Assembly (NCBI GenBank): GCA_050942825.1
Contig: JBMNOA010000011.1
Span: forward strand, 1 to 43,511
Direction: 5' to 3'
Source: CAYRML01 sp050942825
GTDB taxonomy: Bacteria; Bacillota; Dehalobacteriia; UBA4068
Length of the DNA: 43,511 bases
The notes beneath the pieces were generated by a model, which did not search any database, had not been told where the DNA came from, and saw only the letters and a list, made by a program, of their open reading frames with translations. Position 1 is the stretch's first letter. Every line of letters begins with the position of its first letter. Made by a program: the position numbers and the translations under genes. Below are positions 23,986 to 31,762 of the stretch, piece by piece.

Positions 23986-24339
23986 TTATTCAGGAATTAT
24001 CTTGTTGTTTTCATCTACATGGATAATACGACGGTCTAAAGTATCCAGCTCTTTTTCATCGATCCAACAATATGTCAATATGATAACTAAATCCCCTGGG
24101 TGAAACAAGCGGGCAGCGGCACCATTAAGGCAGATTTGTCCGCTTGCGGCAGGACCGGGCATAGCATAAGTTTCTATTCTGGTACCATTATTGATATTTA
24201 ATACTTGAACCTTTTCCATCTCATGGATATCAGCAGCAGCCATCAGTGCCTCATCAATGGTAATACTGCCAACATAATTAAGATTGGCCTCGGTTACTAT
24301 AGCTCTATGTATTTTTGATTTCAGCATGTTTATATACAT
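23986..24339 (-). CDS. panD: Aspartate 1-decarboxylase precursor
   Basis: A 117-aa pyruvoyl enzyme making beta-alanine for pantothenate and CoA. Self-cleavage occurs at Gly24-Ser25 in YVGSITID, giving the pyruvoyl group. Other signatures are a catalytic lysine near the N-terminus, VLNINNGTRIETYAMPG and NGAAARLFHPGDLVIILTY. The start ATG follows AGGGGAA. It is a single gene; panB and panC are not in the window. Confidence 0.95.
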   Translation of the reverse strand: MYINMLKSKIHRAIVTEANLNYVGSITIDEALMAAADIHEMEKVQVLNINNGTRIETYAMPGPAASGQICLNGAAARLFHPGDLVIILTYCWIDEKELDTLDRRIIHVDENNKIIPE

Positions 24340-24537
24340 ATGATTCCCCTAGCCTTTTTAATTTAGATGATATTATACTATAATAAAAACCAAATAGCAA
24401 ATTGTTTATGATTAATTTCTCTCTTTTTGCACTATTTTATACTTTGAGGATTAAGAAAAATAATAGGCTCCCTATTTCTTAATTTTATTATAACTGTTAT
24501 ACTAAATATAATAAATACTAATATTGAGGTGTGGTAA

Positions 24538-25398
24538 GTGAGTAAAAATTTTGCTGTTATCGGCGATCCGATCAAGCATAGCCTTTCGCCCTTTATCCAT
24601 AATACACTTTATGAAATTTATAATTTGGAGGCTACTTATCATACCCTTTTAATCCCTAAAGGCCGCTTGCAAAAAGATCTGCCCTTTTTGATCAAAAAAT
24701 ATAATCTGAGTGGTTTTAATGTCACCATGCCTCACAAAGAGGCCATTATCCCTCTTTTGACTGATATTTCAGCTGCCGCATCTTTGGCTAATTCAGTCAA
24801 TACCGTAAACTGTGATAACCGCGGGCTCCACGCTCATTCCACCGATGCTCATGGCTTCATCCAGGCTCTTAAAGCTAACGGTAAAGATCCTCAAAATCTG
24901 GCAACGGTATTTTTGGGTTCGGGGGGAGCCGCTGCAGCTTTGGCTTTGCATTGGACTGTTATAGAAAAATCGCCTCTCACCATTATAGCACGTTCGATTG
25001 AAAAAGCCTCAGCCATCAATGAGGCTATCAGCAAACAAGGCGGGCAAAAAGCACTTATACTGCCATGGAATAAAGAAAATATCTGCCAGGCTCTTCAAAA
25101 AGCTTCTTTGTTAGTTAATACCACGCCTTTAGGTATGGCAGGTAATAAAGAAGATTTTACTGATCTAGAATTTTTAGCTAATTTACCTCATCATGCTCTG
25201 GTCTTTGATTTGATTTATGCGCCTCGACAAACAGCCTTGCTCCAAAAAGCCCGGGAATTGGGCTATGTTACGATCAATGGCTTGGATATGCTCATTTATC
25301 AGGCGATGGAGTCCTTTAGCATCATGACCGGCATAAAAACATCCGCCAAGGATAAAATCATCATAGAAAAAGCCCTTGCCGAGCAAGGACTTATTTAA
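24538..25398 (+). CDS. aroE: Shikimate dehydrogenase
   Basis: A 286-aa NADPH-dependent enzyme reducing 3-dehydroshikimate to shikimate. The substrate site HSLSPFIHN is near residue 13, catalytic Lys in NVTMPHKEA near residue 68, NADP loop GSGGAAAA near residue 128, and GLDMLIYQA near the C-terminus. It starts at GTG 24538 with GAGGTG upstream. It is convergent with the aro operon rather than within it. Its last codons contain the hairpin that terminates the opposing operon. Confidence 0.95.
   Translation: MSKNFAVIGDPIKHSLSPFIHNTLYEIYNLEATYHTLLIPKGRLQKDLPFLIKKYNLSGFNVTMPHKEAIIPLLTDISAAASLANSVNTVNCDNRGLHAHSTDAHGFIQALKANGKDPQNLATVFLGSGGAAAALALHWTVIEKSPLTIIARSIEKASAINEAISKQGGQKALILPWNKENICQALQKASLLVNTTPLGMAGNKEDFTDLEFLANLPHHALVFDLIYAPRQTALLQKARELGYVTINGLDMLIYQAMESFSIMTGIKTSAKDKIIIEKALAEQGLI
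25366..25392 (-). terminator. Terminator of the aro-pheA-aroK operon, inside the aroE 3' end
   Basis: On the minus strand AAGTCCTTGC/GCAAGGGCTT with a 3-base loop, followed by TTTTTC. It lies within the last 12 codons of aroE. Confidence 0.7.
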
Positions 25399-25418
25399 AG
25401 CAATGAACAGTAAAAACA

Positions 25419-25925
25419 TCAGACGCCGCGTGATATTAATACAGCGATGAGCCTTTTAGCTCCTTCTTTAATATCGCCGTCATTAGTAAGCATGAGATGA
25501 GAGGCTCGTTTATAGAGATCATAACGATTCTTATACAGTTCTTGCAATTTTTCTTGAGGGTTGTCTTGTAACAGAGGGCGGTTATTGCTATTAATTGTCT
25601 TGGTTATAAGATCCAATGGCCGATTGATAAAAACGACTAAGCCGCTTTTTTTCATAATATCAATATTCTCTGGCCGCAAAACAATACCTCCGCCTGTAGA
25701 AACCAGCAAACCGTCCTTATGGGCGGTTTTTTTTAATTCCTCGCTCTCTATTTGCCGAAAGCCTGCTTCTCCTCTTTGAGCAAATATCTCCGTGATAGTA
25801 GTTTTCTCCCTTTTTTCTATAGCATGATCAAGATCCACATAAGCTAAGCCCAAAGATTTAGCTGCTATTTGTCCCAAAGTGCTTTTACCGCTGCCGGGCA
25901 TACCGATCAAATAAATATTAGCCAT
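25419..25925 (-). CDS. aroK: Shikimate kinase
   Basis: A 168-aa P-loop kinase that phosphorylates shikimate. Walker A is GMPGSGKS (residues 8-15), with DLDHAIE (Asp binds shikimate), the GGG motif STGGGIVLR, and lid residues in NNRPLLQ. ATG 25925 overlaps the pheA 3' end by 8 bp, so it is coupled. Last gene of the operon. Confidence 0.95.
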   Translation of the reverse strand: MANIYLIGMPGSGKSTLGQIAAKSLGLAYVDLDHAIEKREKTTITEIFAQRGEAGFRQIESEELKKTAHKDGLLVSTGGGIVLRPENIDIMKKSGLVVFINRPLDLITKTINSNNRPLLQDNPQEKLQELYKNRYDLYKRASHLMLTNDGDIKEGAKRLIAVLISRGV

Positions 25926-27069
25926 GGGCTTTACCTGCCTTTTGGTACAGACCCAGCAAACGACAAGAGCGCACATAAGGCTCTAGTTGTTTAAGCATCA
26001 GCAGTGCTTCATGAAAAGAAAATTTGCCTACGATATCGGCAAAGAAGCGGTATTCAAAGTTTTTTCCCGGGATAGGACGCGATTCTATATGTGTCAAATT
26101 CCAGTCTTTTTGCGCCAAAATTTGTAAAACATGATACAAAGAGCCGGATTGATGCGCTAAAGTAAAAGTAAAGGTAAGCTTACTACCCTCCTTCATCTGC
26201 TCCGATTGATTGGTAATGATAAAAAAGCGTGTGCTGTTTTCCTGCTGGGCCTGGATATTTTCCGCTAGAATTTTCAGACCATAGGTGTGGGCGGCATGGG
26301 CGCTGGCAATGGCGGCTTTGTGTATATCAGCTCTTTCTTTAATATATTTGGCACTCAAAGCCGTATTGTGATAAGGCCTCTTTTCCCATTGAGGATACTT
26401 TTCCAAAAATGGTCTGCATTGCTCGAAACCCTGTTCATGAGAATAAATCTCCTTGATATCGGCAAGCTGTGCCTGAGGAAGGCCCAATATACAGTGATAA
26501 ATTGGCAAAATTATTTCTCCCACGATCGAGACAGGATAATTGACCAGCATATCATAAACTCTGTTGATCGAACCAGTGGTGGAGTTTTCTGCCGGCAAAA
26601 TGCCATAAGCGGCATCTTGTTTTAGCACCTCTGATAAAACTTGTGCAAAATCAGTACAGGAAATACTGGTGGCCTGCGGTCCGAAATAATTGTACAAAGC
26701 CTGATGACTGTAGGCGCCGGGAACCCCCTGATAGGCTATAGCTTGTTCCTTGTTTATAGCCGTAATCGGTGTTATGCTTTTTTCCTCAGTCGGCAAGTTC
26801 GGTGTCAGATAAGCTGCTTGCTCTTCTTTGCTGAGATCCATTAAGGTGTGAAAAAAGAGTTTGAGTTTTGTTGCCAAATTTTTTTCTCGTAGTAAATCAA
26901 GACGATTTTTTATAAGGATATCTTCTCGTTCATGATCATAAATGGAAAGTCCGGCCTTTTCTTTTATGAGGGCTATTTCTCGTGATAAAGCCATCCTCTT
27001 TTCAAAAAGGCGCACTAATTGCCGATCAATATTATCTATATCATTTCTGCACTGTTCCAGATCCCGCAT
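25918..27069 (-). CDS. pheA: Bifunctional chorismate mutase/prephenate dehydratase
   Basis: A 383-aa fusion. Residues about 1-85 are an AroQ-type chorismate mutase (DIDNIDRQLVRLFEKRMALSREIA). Residues about 105-290 are prephenate dehydratase (YQGVPGAYSHQAL, then ENSTTGSI and the catalytic NSTRFFII). The rest is an ACT regulatory domain with HQSGSLYHVL and ESRP, which in this family binds phenylalanine for feedback inhibition. It commits chorismate to phenylalanine; no tyrA is in the window. It is 3 bp downstream of aroC. Confidence 0.95.
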   Translation of the reverse strand: MRDLEQCRNDIDNIDRQLVRLFEKRMALSREIALIKEKAGLSIYDHEREDILIKNRLDLLREKNLATKLKLFFHTLMDLSKEEQAAYLTPNLPTEEKSITPITAINKEQAIAYQGVPGAYSHQALYNYFGPQATSISCTDFAQVLSEVLKQDAAYGILPAENSTTGSINRVYDMLVNYPVSIVGEIILPIYHCILGLPQAQLADIKEIYSHEQGFEQCRPFLEKYPQWEKRPYHNTALSAKYIKERADIHKAAIASAHAAHTYGLKILAENIQAQQENSTRFFIITNQSEQMKEGSKLTFTFTLAHQSGSLYHVLQILAQKDWNLTHIESRPIPGKNFEYRFFADIVGKFSFHEALLMLKQLEPYVRSCRLLGLYQKAGKAHG

Positions 27070-27072
27070 GCT

Positions 27073-28152
27073 TTATCCCCTTTCTAATCCTATATCTAGT
27101 AAAGCCAATTGCACTGCTGCTTCTATTACCGCAATTACTCTGGGTACAATACAAGGATCATGGCGTCCAACTATACTGATTTCTGTTTCACATTTTTTAT
27201 TAAGGTCAACTGTTTTTTGTTTTTTACCAATAGAGGGGGTAGGTTTGACAGCCACTCTTAGTAATAAGGGCATCCCGTTAGTGATACCACCATTGATACC
27301 GCCATTATGATTTGAGGTGGTGATGATATGGCCATCTTTTATAGCAAAAGGATCATTGGCCAGGCTGCCCGGCATTTTGCCGATAGCAAAGCCGGCACCG
27401 AATTCCACGCCTTTGATAGCGGGAATAGCAAATATCATACTTGCAATCACACTTTCTACTCCATAAAACATCGGGTCGCCCCAGCCCACCGGCAAATTAC
27501 AGGCGGCACATTCAATAATACCACCCAAAGAGTCTTTTTGTGCTTTTGAGGCTAGAATTGCTGCCCTCATCTCATTTCCCCTTTCATCGTTTAAAACGGC
27601 AAAAGGCTTCTTTTTTAACTCTGTTAAAGCAGCGGCCTCGATGAGACAAGGATCAAAAAGGTCATCATTTATCTCTGCTATGGAAGCGATATGAGCGGCG
27701 ACTACAATATTTCGTTGTTGCAGCCATTTATCCGCCAATACACCGGCAAAAACCAAAGGAGCAGTCAAACGGCCGGAAAAATGTCCGCCGCCCGCAGGAT
27801 CGTTACAACCATCATAACGGATAGCACCTGTATAATCGGCATGACCGGGACGCAACAAGGAGCCGGTATCATAATCATGGCTTTTGGTATCTGTATTTTC
27901 GATCATAGCACAAAGAGGCGTGCCTGTGGTTTTTCCTTGATAGAGACCGGATAAGATCTTTACAGCATCTTTTTCTTTTCTGGGGGTGGAAAGCTGGTCT
28001 TGGCCCGGCGCGCGTCTGGCCATAGCCAGAGCAATCTCCTCTTCCTTTACTGCCAGACCGCAAGGTAATCCCGATATTGTGACTCCTACAGCCGGTCCGT
28101 GTGATTCTCCAAACAGTGCTATCTTTAAATGATTACCCCAAAATACGCTCAT
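27073..28152 (-). CDS. aroC: Chorismate synthase
   Basis: A 359-aa FMN-dependent enzyme converting EPSP to chorismate. The signatures are GESHGPAVGV near the N-terminus, RAPGQ-x-x-x-S-x-RKE, and a C-terminal HDPCIVPR. The start is placed inside the aroA 3' end (20-bp overlap) with AGGAGG upstream. The N-terminal segment to the active-site histidine is intact. Confidence 0.96.
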   Translation of the reverse strand: MSVFWGNHLKIALFGESHGPAVGVTISGLPCGLAVKEEEIALAMARRAPGQDQLSTPRKEKDAVKILSGLYQGKTTGTPLCAMIENTDTKSHDYDTGSLLRPGHADYTGAIRYDGCNDPAGGGHFSGRLTAPLVFAGVLADKWLQQRNIVVAAHIASIAEINDDLFDPCLIEAAALTELKKKPFAVLNDERGNEMRAAILASKAQKDSLGGIIECAACNLPVGWGDPMFYGVESVIASMIFAIPAIKGVEFGAGFAIGKMPGSLANDPFAIKDGHIITTSNHNGGINGGITNGMPLLLRVAVKPTPSIGKKQKTVDLNKKCETEISIVGRHDPCIVPRVIAVIEAAVQLALLDIGLERG

Positions 28153-29404
28153 TGATCTTACCTCCTAAAGAAGAAAATTCCTGCCAAAAATGCGGTGCCG
28201 ATTTGGCTACTGTTTTATATCCTGATAAAATTACCGGTTGACTGCAAATAGATGAAGCAATGGCCAAGGCCATAGCTATACGGTGATCGCCCCAGGCTGA
28301 AACATAACCTCCCCTTAAAACAGTTGTACCAATTATATCTAAACCATCGGGCCTCACTCTGATATTACCGCCTAAGGCCGTAATTCCCTCGCTAATCGCT
28401 GCCAGACGGTCACTTTCTTTAAGGCGCAGGCGTTCGGCATTGATAATCCTAGTCTCGCCTCTGATACCGCAAGCCGCTACTACCAAAATGGGTACTAAAT
28501 CGGGGATTTGTGCGGCGTCGATAATGTTCGTACATGCTTGAGCGGCTGTTATCTTGATGCCTTGAGCGTAGCTTATCAGATGCCCTCCCATAGACTGTAA
28601 AATATCTAAGATCCTTCTGTCTCCTTGTTTGCTATCTCGATTCAGTCCCAGGCAACGGATATCGCTGCCTAAAAAACCTGCGGTCAAATAGAAGGCAGCG
28701 TGAGACCAGTCACCTTCTACTTCATAATTTGAAGAATGGTATTTTCCTGGTACAATATTTATTTTTTTTCTGCTGATATAATTGTTAATACCGAAGCTCC
28801 TTTGCGTATCATGCGTCAAATCCACATAGTCGGCTGACTGTAATTCTCCGGTTATTTGAATGACTGATGGTTCCTTTAATAGCGGCAAAGCTAAAAGCAG
28901 CCCGGAAATATATTGGCTGGAGATATGCCCTGGTATTTGGTAAATGCCGGCCGCTAGTCTGCCTTTAACCATTATTCCATCGGCTTTTTCCTCTATTATT
29001 GCCCCGCCTTTTACAAGGGCTTCTATAAATGGGCGCATAGGCCTATGAAAAAGACGTCCGCTCCCTGTAAAAAATGTCTCGATATCACAGGCCAGAGCAA
29101 GAGGCAAGAGAAAGCGTAATGTGGAGCCGGATTCCTTGCAATCAACTATGGCCTTTTTTTTCTTGGATAGTCCACCATACCCGCGGATTTCCAGCACTGA
29201 ACCAAAGTCTGAAAAATTGGCCAAACCCATTTCGCGCAGCCCATCTTTAGTAGCTTGGATATCCAATGAGTCACCTACCCGGCATAATAAAGATTTCCCG
29301 TGCGCCAATGCTGCGCAGATCAGAACTCTGTGGGAAATAGATTTGGAAGGCTGGATAACTAACTGTCCTTCAAGTTTTGTAGGAAAAATTTCTAAACTCT
29401 TCAT
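28133..29404 (-). CDS. aroA: 3-phosphoshikimate 1-carboxyvinyltransferase (EPSP synthase)
   Basis: A 423-aa enzyme adding enolpyruvyl to shikimate-3-phosphate. The N-terminal PSKSISHRVLI holds the catalytic Lys/Arg, then SGSTLRFLLPLA, RLRLKESDRL and DHRIAMALA. The usual glyphosate-site L-F-L-G-N-A-G-T region reads D-C-K-E-SGST, the pattern of class II-like and some Clostridial enzymes, which is a family-level inference. It overlaps aroC and follows aroB with a 2-bp gap. Confidence 0.95.
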   Translation of the reverse strand: MKSLEIFPTKLEGQLVIQPSKSISHRVLICAALAHGKSLLCRVGDSLDIQATKDGLREMGLANFSDFGSVLEIRGYGGLSKKKKAIVDCKESGSTLRFLLPLALACDIETFFTGSGRLFHRPMRPFIEALVKGGAIIEEKADGIMVKGRLAAGIYQIPGHISSQYISGLLLALPLLKEPSVIQITGELQSADYVDLTHDTQRSFGINNYISRKKINIVPGKYHSSNYEVEGDWSHAAFYLTAGFLGSDIRCLGLNRDSKQGDRRILDILQSMGGHLISYAQGIKITAAQACTNIIDAAQIPDLVPILVVAACGIRGETRIINAERLRLKESDRLAAISEGITALGGNIRVRPDGLDIIGTTVLRGGYVSAWGDHRIAMALAIASSICSQPVILSGYKTVAKSAPHFWQEFSSLGGKINERILG

Positions 29405-29406
29405 CC

Positions 29407-30450
29407 TTATCCTTTCACTTCTTGTACCAAGCTGTGCAAAAAAGATTCATCCACCTGTTTAATAACGGCTTGACCAATATGTTGTAAAAGCACCACAACA
29501 CCTGCTCCTTTTTTATCCAGCCTGAATGCGGCTTGTAATTTATTGTTATCCAGCCTGGGCATAGTGACCGGCAAATCATAAGCTTGTAAAACGTCTTTGA
29601 TACTCTTTGACGTACCCGGAGGTGCTAAGGCTATCTTTTCACTCAATGAGGCGGCTGCTGCCATGCCGATAGCAACAGCCTCACCATGAAGTATATTTTT
29701 ATATGCCAATGTGCTTTCTATAGCATGAGCCAAAGTATGTCCAAAATTCAACTCTGCCCGTATCCCTTTGTCCCAAGGGTCTTTTTCCACATATGATTTT
29801 TTGATGGCAATGGAGCGAGCTACCAAAGTGCTAAGATCCTGAGCTGCCACCCCTTTTTCCAGTAATTCAAAAAGTAAGCTATCTTTGATACTGGCATACT
29901 TTATTATTTCAGCCATTCCTGCCGCCTTTTGTCTCTCATCCAGAGTATGCAAAAGTTCGGTGTCGACTATGACCAAACTGGGATCATAAAATGATCCTAC
30001 GAGATTTTTGCCTTGTGGTAAATCAATGGCTACCTTGCCGCCTATTGAGCTATCCACTTGAGCTAGCAGGCTGGTGGGAACCTGAACAAAATTTACTCCC
30101 CGCATATAGGTAGCGGCAGCAAAGCCTGCCAAATCACCGATCACACCTCCTCCTAGAGCTACAACAAGGTCTGATCTGGCCAGACTTATGTCAGTCATTT
30201 CTTTGTATAAGTACAAAAGCATCTCTACCGATTTGCTGTCCTCCCCGGCGGGAATAACGACTGTTTTGACTTTAATATGGACTTTTTGCAGGGCGGCTGC
30301 CAGCTTATCAGCATACAAGCCGGCAACATTGGTATCGCTGACAATACAAGCCTGGCGGCCCCCATAGGCTGCAAAAAATTGGCCGGCTTCATCAATAAGG
30401 CCTTGGCCAATATAAATATTGTAGCCTCTGGTCCGAATAATTTCTGACAT
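29407..30450 (-). CDS. aroB: 3-dehydroquinate synthase
   Basis: A 347-aa NAD+- and zinc-dependent cyclase of DAHP to 3-dehydroquinate. It has the NAD site GGGVIGDLAGFAAATYMRG, the PTSLLAQVDSSIGGK motif, and metal ligands in AELNFGHTLAHAIE and HGEAVAIGM. ATG 30450 fits TGGAG upstream; an in-frame ATG at 30462 is possible. Second gene after aroF. Confidence 0.95.
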   Translation of the reverse strand: MSEIIRTRGYNIYIGQGLIDEAGQFFAAYGGRQACIVSDTNVAGLYADKLAAALQKVHIKVKTVVIPAGEDSKSVEMLLYLYKEMTDISLARSDLVVALGGGVIGDLAGFAAATYMRGVNFVQVPTSLLAQVDSSIGGKVAIDLPQGKNLVGSFYDPSLVIVDTELLHTLDERQKAAGMAEIIKYASIKDSLLFELLEKGVAAQDLSTLVARSIAIKKSYVEKDPWDKGIRAELNFGHTLAHAIESTLAYKNILHGEAVAIGMAAAASLSEKIALAPPGTSKSIKDVLQAYDLPVTMPRLDNNKLQAAFRLDKKGAGVVVLLQHIGQAVIKQVDESFLHSLVQEVKG

Positions 30451-30480
30451 ATGATTCTCCATTTAGTTTTCTTGTTTCTC

Positions 30481-31494
30481 CTATATCTCTTTGCCTACAA
30501 TATGAGCGACTTGACGGCATTTCTCCATTAGCTGGTCAAAATCTGTCGGCAATAAAGATTGTGGTCCGTCGCAAAGCGCATTAGGCGGATCATGATGAAC
30601 TTCTATAATCAGACCGTCTGCTCCTGCCACAATTGCGGCCAAAGATAATGGTTCAACCATATAACGACGTCCGCTGGCATGTGACGGGTCGGCCATGACC
30701 GGTAAATGTGAAAGCTTTTTCAAAGCCGGAATAGCGCTGATATCCATAGTATTTCTGGTATATTTTTCGAAGGTACGAATACCTCTTTCGCAAAGTATCA
30801 CATGAGGATTGCCTTGGCTCATAATATATTCTGCCGACATCAATAATTCTTCAATAGTACTGGAAAGACCTCGTTTTAATAATACGGGTTTCCTGGTGCA
30901 GCCAACTTCTTTTAGTAGTTCGAAGTTTTGCATATTTCGGGCGCCTATTTGTATAACATCCACCACCATCTCGAACATTTCTACATGGCGAGGAGTCGTC
31001 AGCTCCGTTACTATGGGCAGGCCTGTCTCCAAACGTACTTGCTGCAATATTTCTATACCCTCCTTTTCCATACCCTGGAAGGAATAAGGTGAGGTACGGG
31101 GTTTATAGGCTCCACCTCGGATAGCAGATGCTCCGGCCGCTTTTACCGCGATGGCTGTTTCTCTCATTTGTTCCAGACTTTCCACAGAGCAAGGTCCGGC
31201 TATGATAAAAAGTTTTTGGCCGCCAATAACCTCATCACCAATATTTATAAAAGTGTCTTCAGGATGGAATTTTCTATTAGCTTTTTTATACGGCTCTTGT
31301 ACGGGAATAATCCTTTCCACTCCGTCCATAAGCATTATTTGCTCTTTTTCAACCGTTTCTGTTCTTCCTAGTACTCCTAACACTGTGCAATCAACTCCAT
31401 TATTAATTTGTACATTCATCTTTTTTCTTTCCAAAGCCGCGATAACTTCCTGTGTTTGTTCAGAAGTAGCCTTAGGATCCATAATAATGATCAT
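30481..31494 (-). CDS. aroF: 3-deoxy-7-phosphoheptulonate (DAHP) synthase, AroF/AroG-beta type
   Basis: A 337-aa type I-beta DAHP synthase that condenses PEP and erythrose-4-phosphate. A ferredoxin-like regulatory domain (about residues 1-70) precedes the TIM barrel, as in Thermotoga and Clostridial enzymes. Active-site segments are AGPCSVES, RGGAYKPRTSPYSFQG, GARNMQNFELLKEVG, and KRGLSST, with a metal ligand His in DPSHASG. It is first in the operon, behind a promoter, a Phe/Tyr leader peptide and terminator (31530-31738). The N-terminal domain suggests feedback inhibition as well. Confidence 0.95.
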   Translation of the reverse strand: MIIIMDPKATSEQTQEVIAALERKKMNVQINNGVDCTVLGVLGRTETVEKEQIMLMDGVERIIPVQEPYKKANRKFHPEDTFINIGDEVIGGQKLFIIAGPCSVESLEQMRETAIAVKAAGASAIRGGAYKPRTSPYSFQGMEKEGIEILQQVRLETGLPIVTELTTPRHVEMFEMVVDVIQIGARNMQNFELLKEVGCTRKPVLLKRGLSSTIEELLMSAEYIMSQGNPHVILCERGIRTFEKYTRNTMDISAIPALKKLSHLPVMADPSHASGRRYMVEPLSLAAIVAGADGLIIEVHHDPPNALCDGPQSLLPTDFDQLMEKCRQVAHIVGKEI

Positions 31495-31529
31495 AATTTC
31501 GCCTCCCTAAATATTGTGTGCAATAAAAC

Positions 31530-31563
31530 AAAAAAAAACACGTGAGCCATTGGGACTCTCGTG
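31530..31563 (-). terminator. Attenuator terminator before aroF
   Basis: On the minus strand CACG-a-GAG-CCA / TGG-CTC-a-CGTG is followed by TTTTTTTT. It lies 36 nt before the aroF start. Its first arm (31551-31560, GAGAGTCC) can instead pair with GGATACTC at 31586-31593. Confidence 0.85.
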
Positions 31564-31603
31564 CCTGGTGAGAATAATATAAAAAGAGTATCCGCAAATG
31601 GTC

Positions 31604-31687
31604 TTAAGACATGTCAAAATAGCCATAGTTTATAAAACTAAAGCTAAACAAAGTTCTAAAGTTTTGATTTGCGGTATATGGTAACAT
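31604..31687 (-). CDS. Phe/Tyr-rich leader peptide of the aro operon
   Basis: A 27-codon ORF starting at ATG 31687, 8 nt after GGAGG, and ending in TAA. Eight of 27 residues are aromatic: Phe at 10, 14, 16, 18 and 24; Tyr at 4, 21 and 23. It lies between a sigma-A promoter and the attenuator terminator. The stop lies 4 nt before the segment (31586-31599) that can pair with either the leader (31667-31674) or the terminator's first arm. A ribosome reaching the stop would cover that segment and allow termination; stalling at Phe or Tyr codons would let it form an antiterminator. It is a regulatory peptide, with no other function visible. Confidence 0.85.
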   Translation of the reverse strand: MLPYTANQNFRTLFSFSFINYGYFDMS

Positions 31688-31709
31688 TAGTCTTTCCTCC
31701 ATTGCAGAA

Positions 31710-31738
31710 ATTATAGCACTGTTAAAATCAAAATGCAA
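31710..31738 (-). promoter_or_regulatory. Sigma-A promoter of the aroF operon
   Basis: On the minus strand TTGCAT, 17 bp, TATAAT (31715-31710). The start point would be just before the leader-peptide SD. Confidence 0.8.
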
Positions 31739-31762
31739 GAAGTTTTTTACATAATTATCAAT

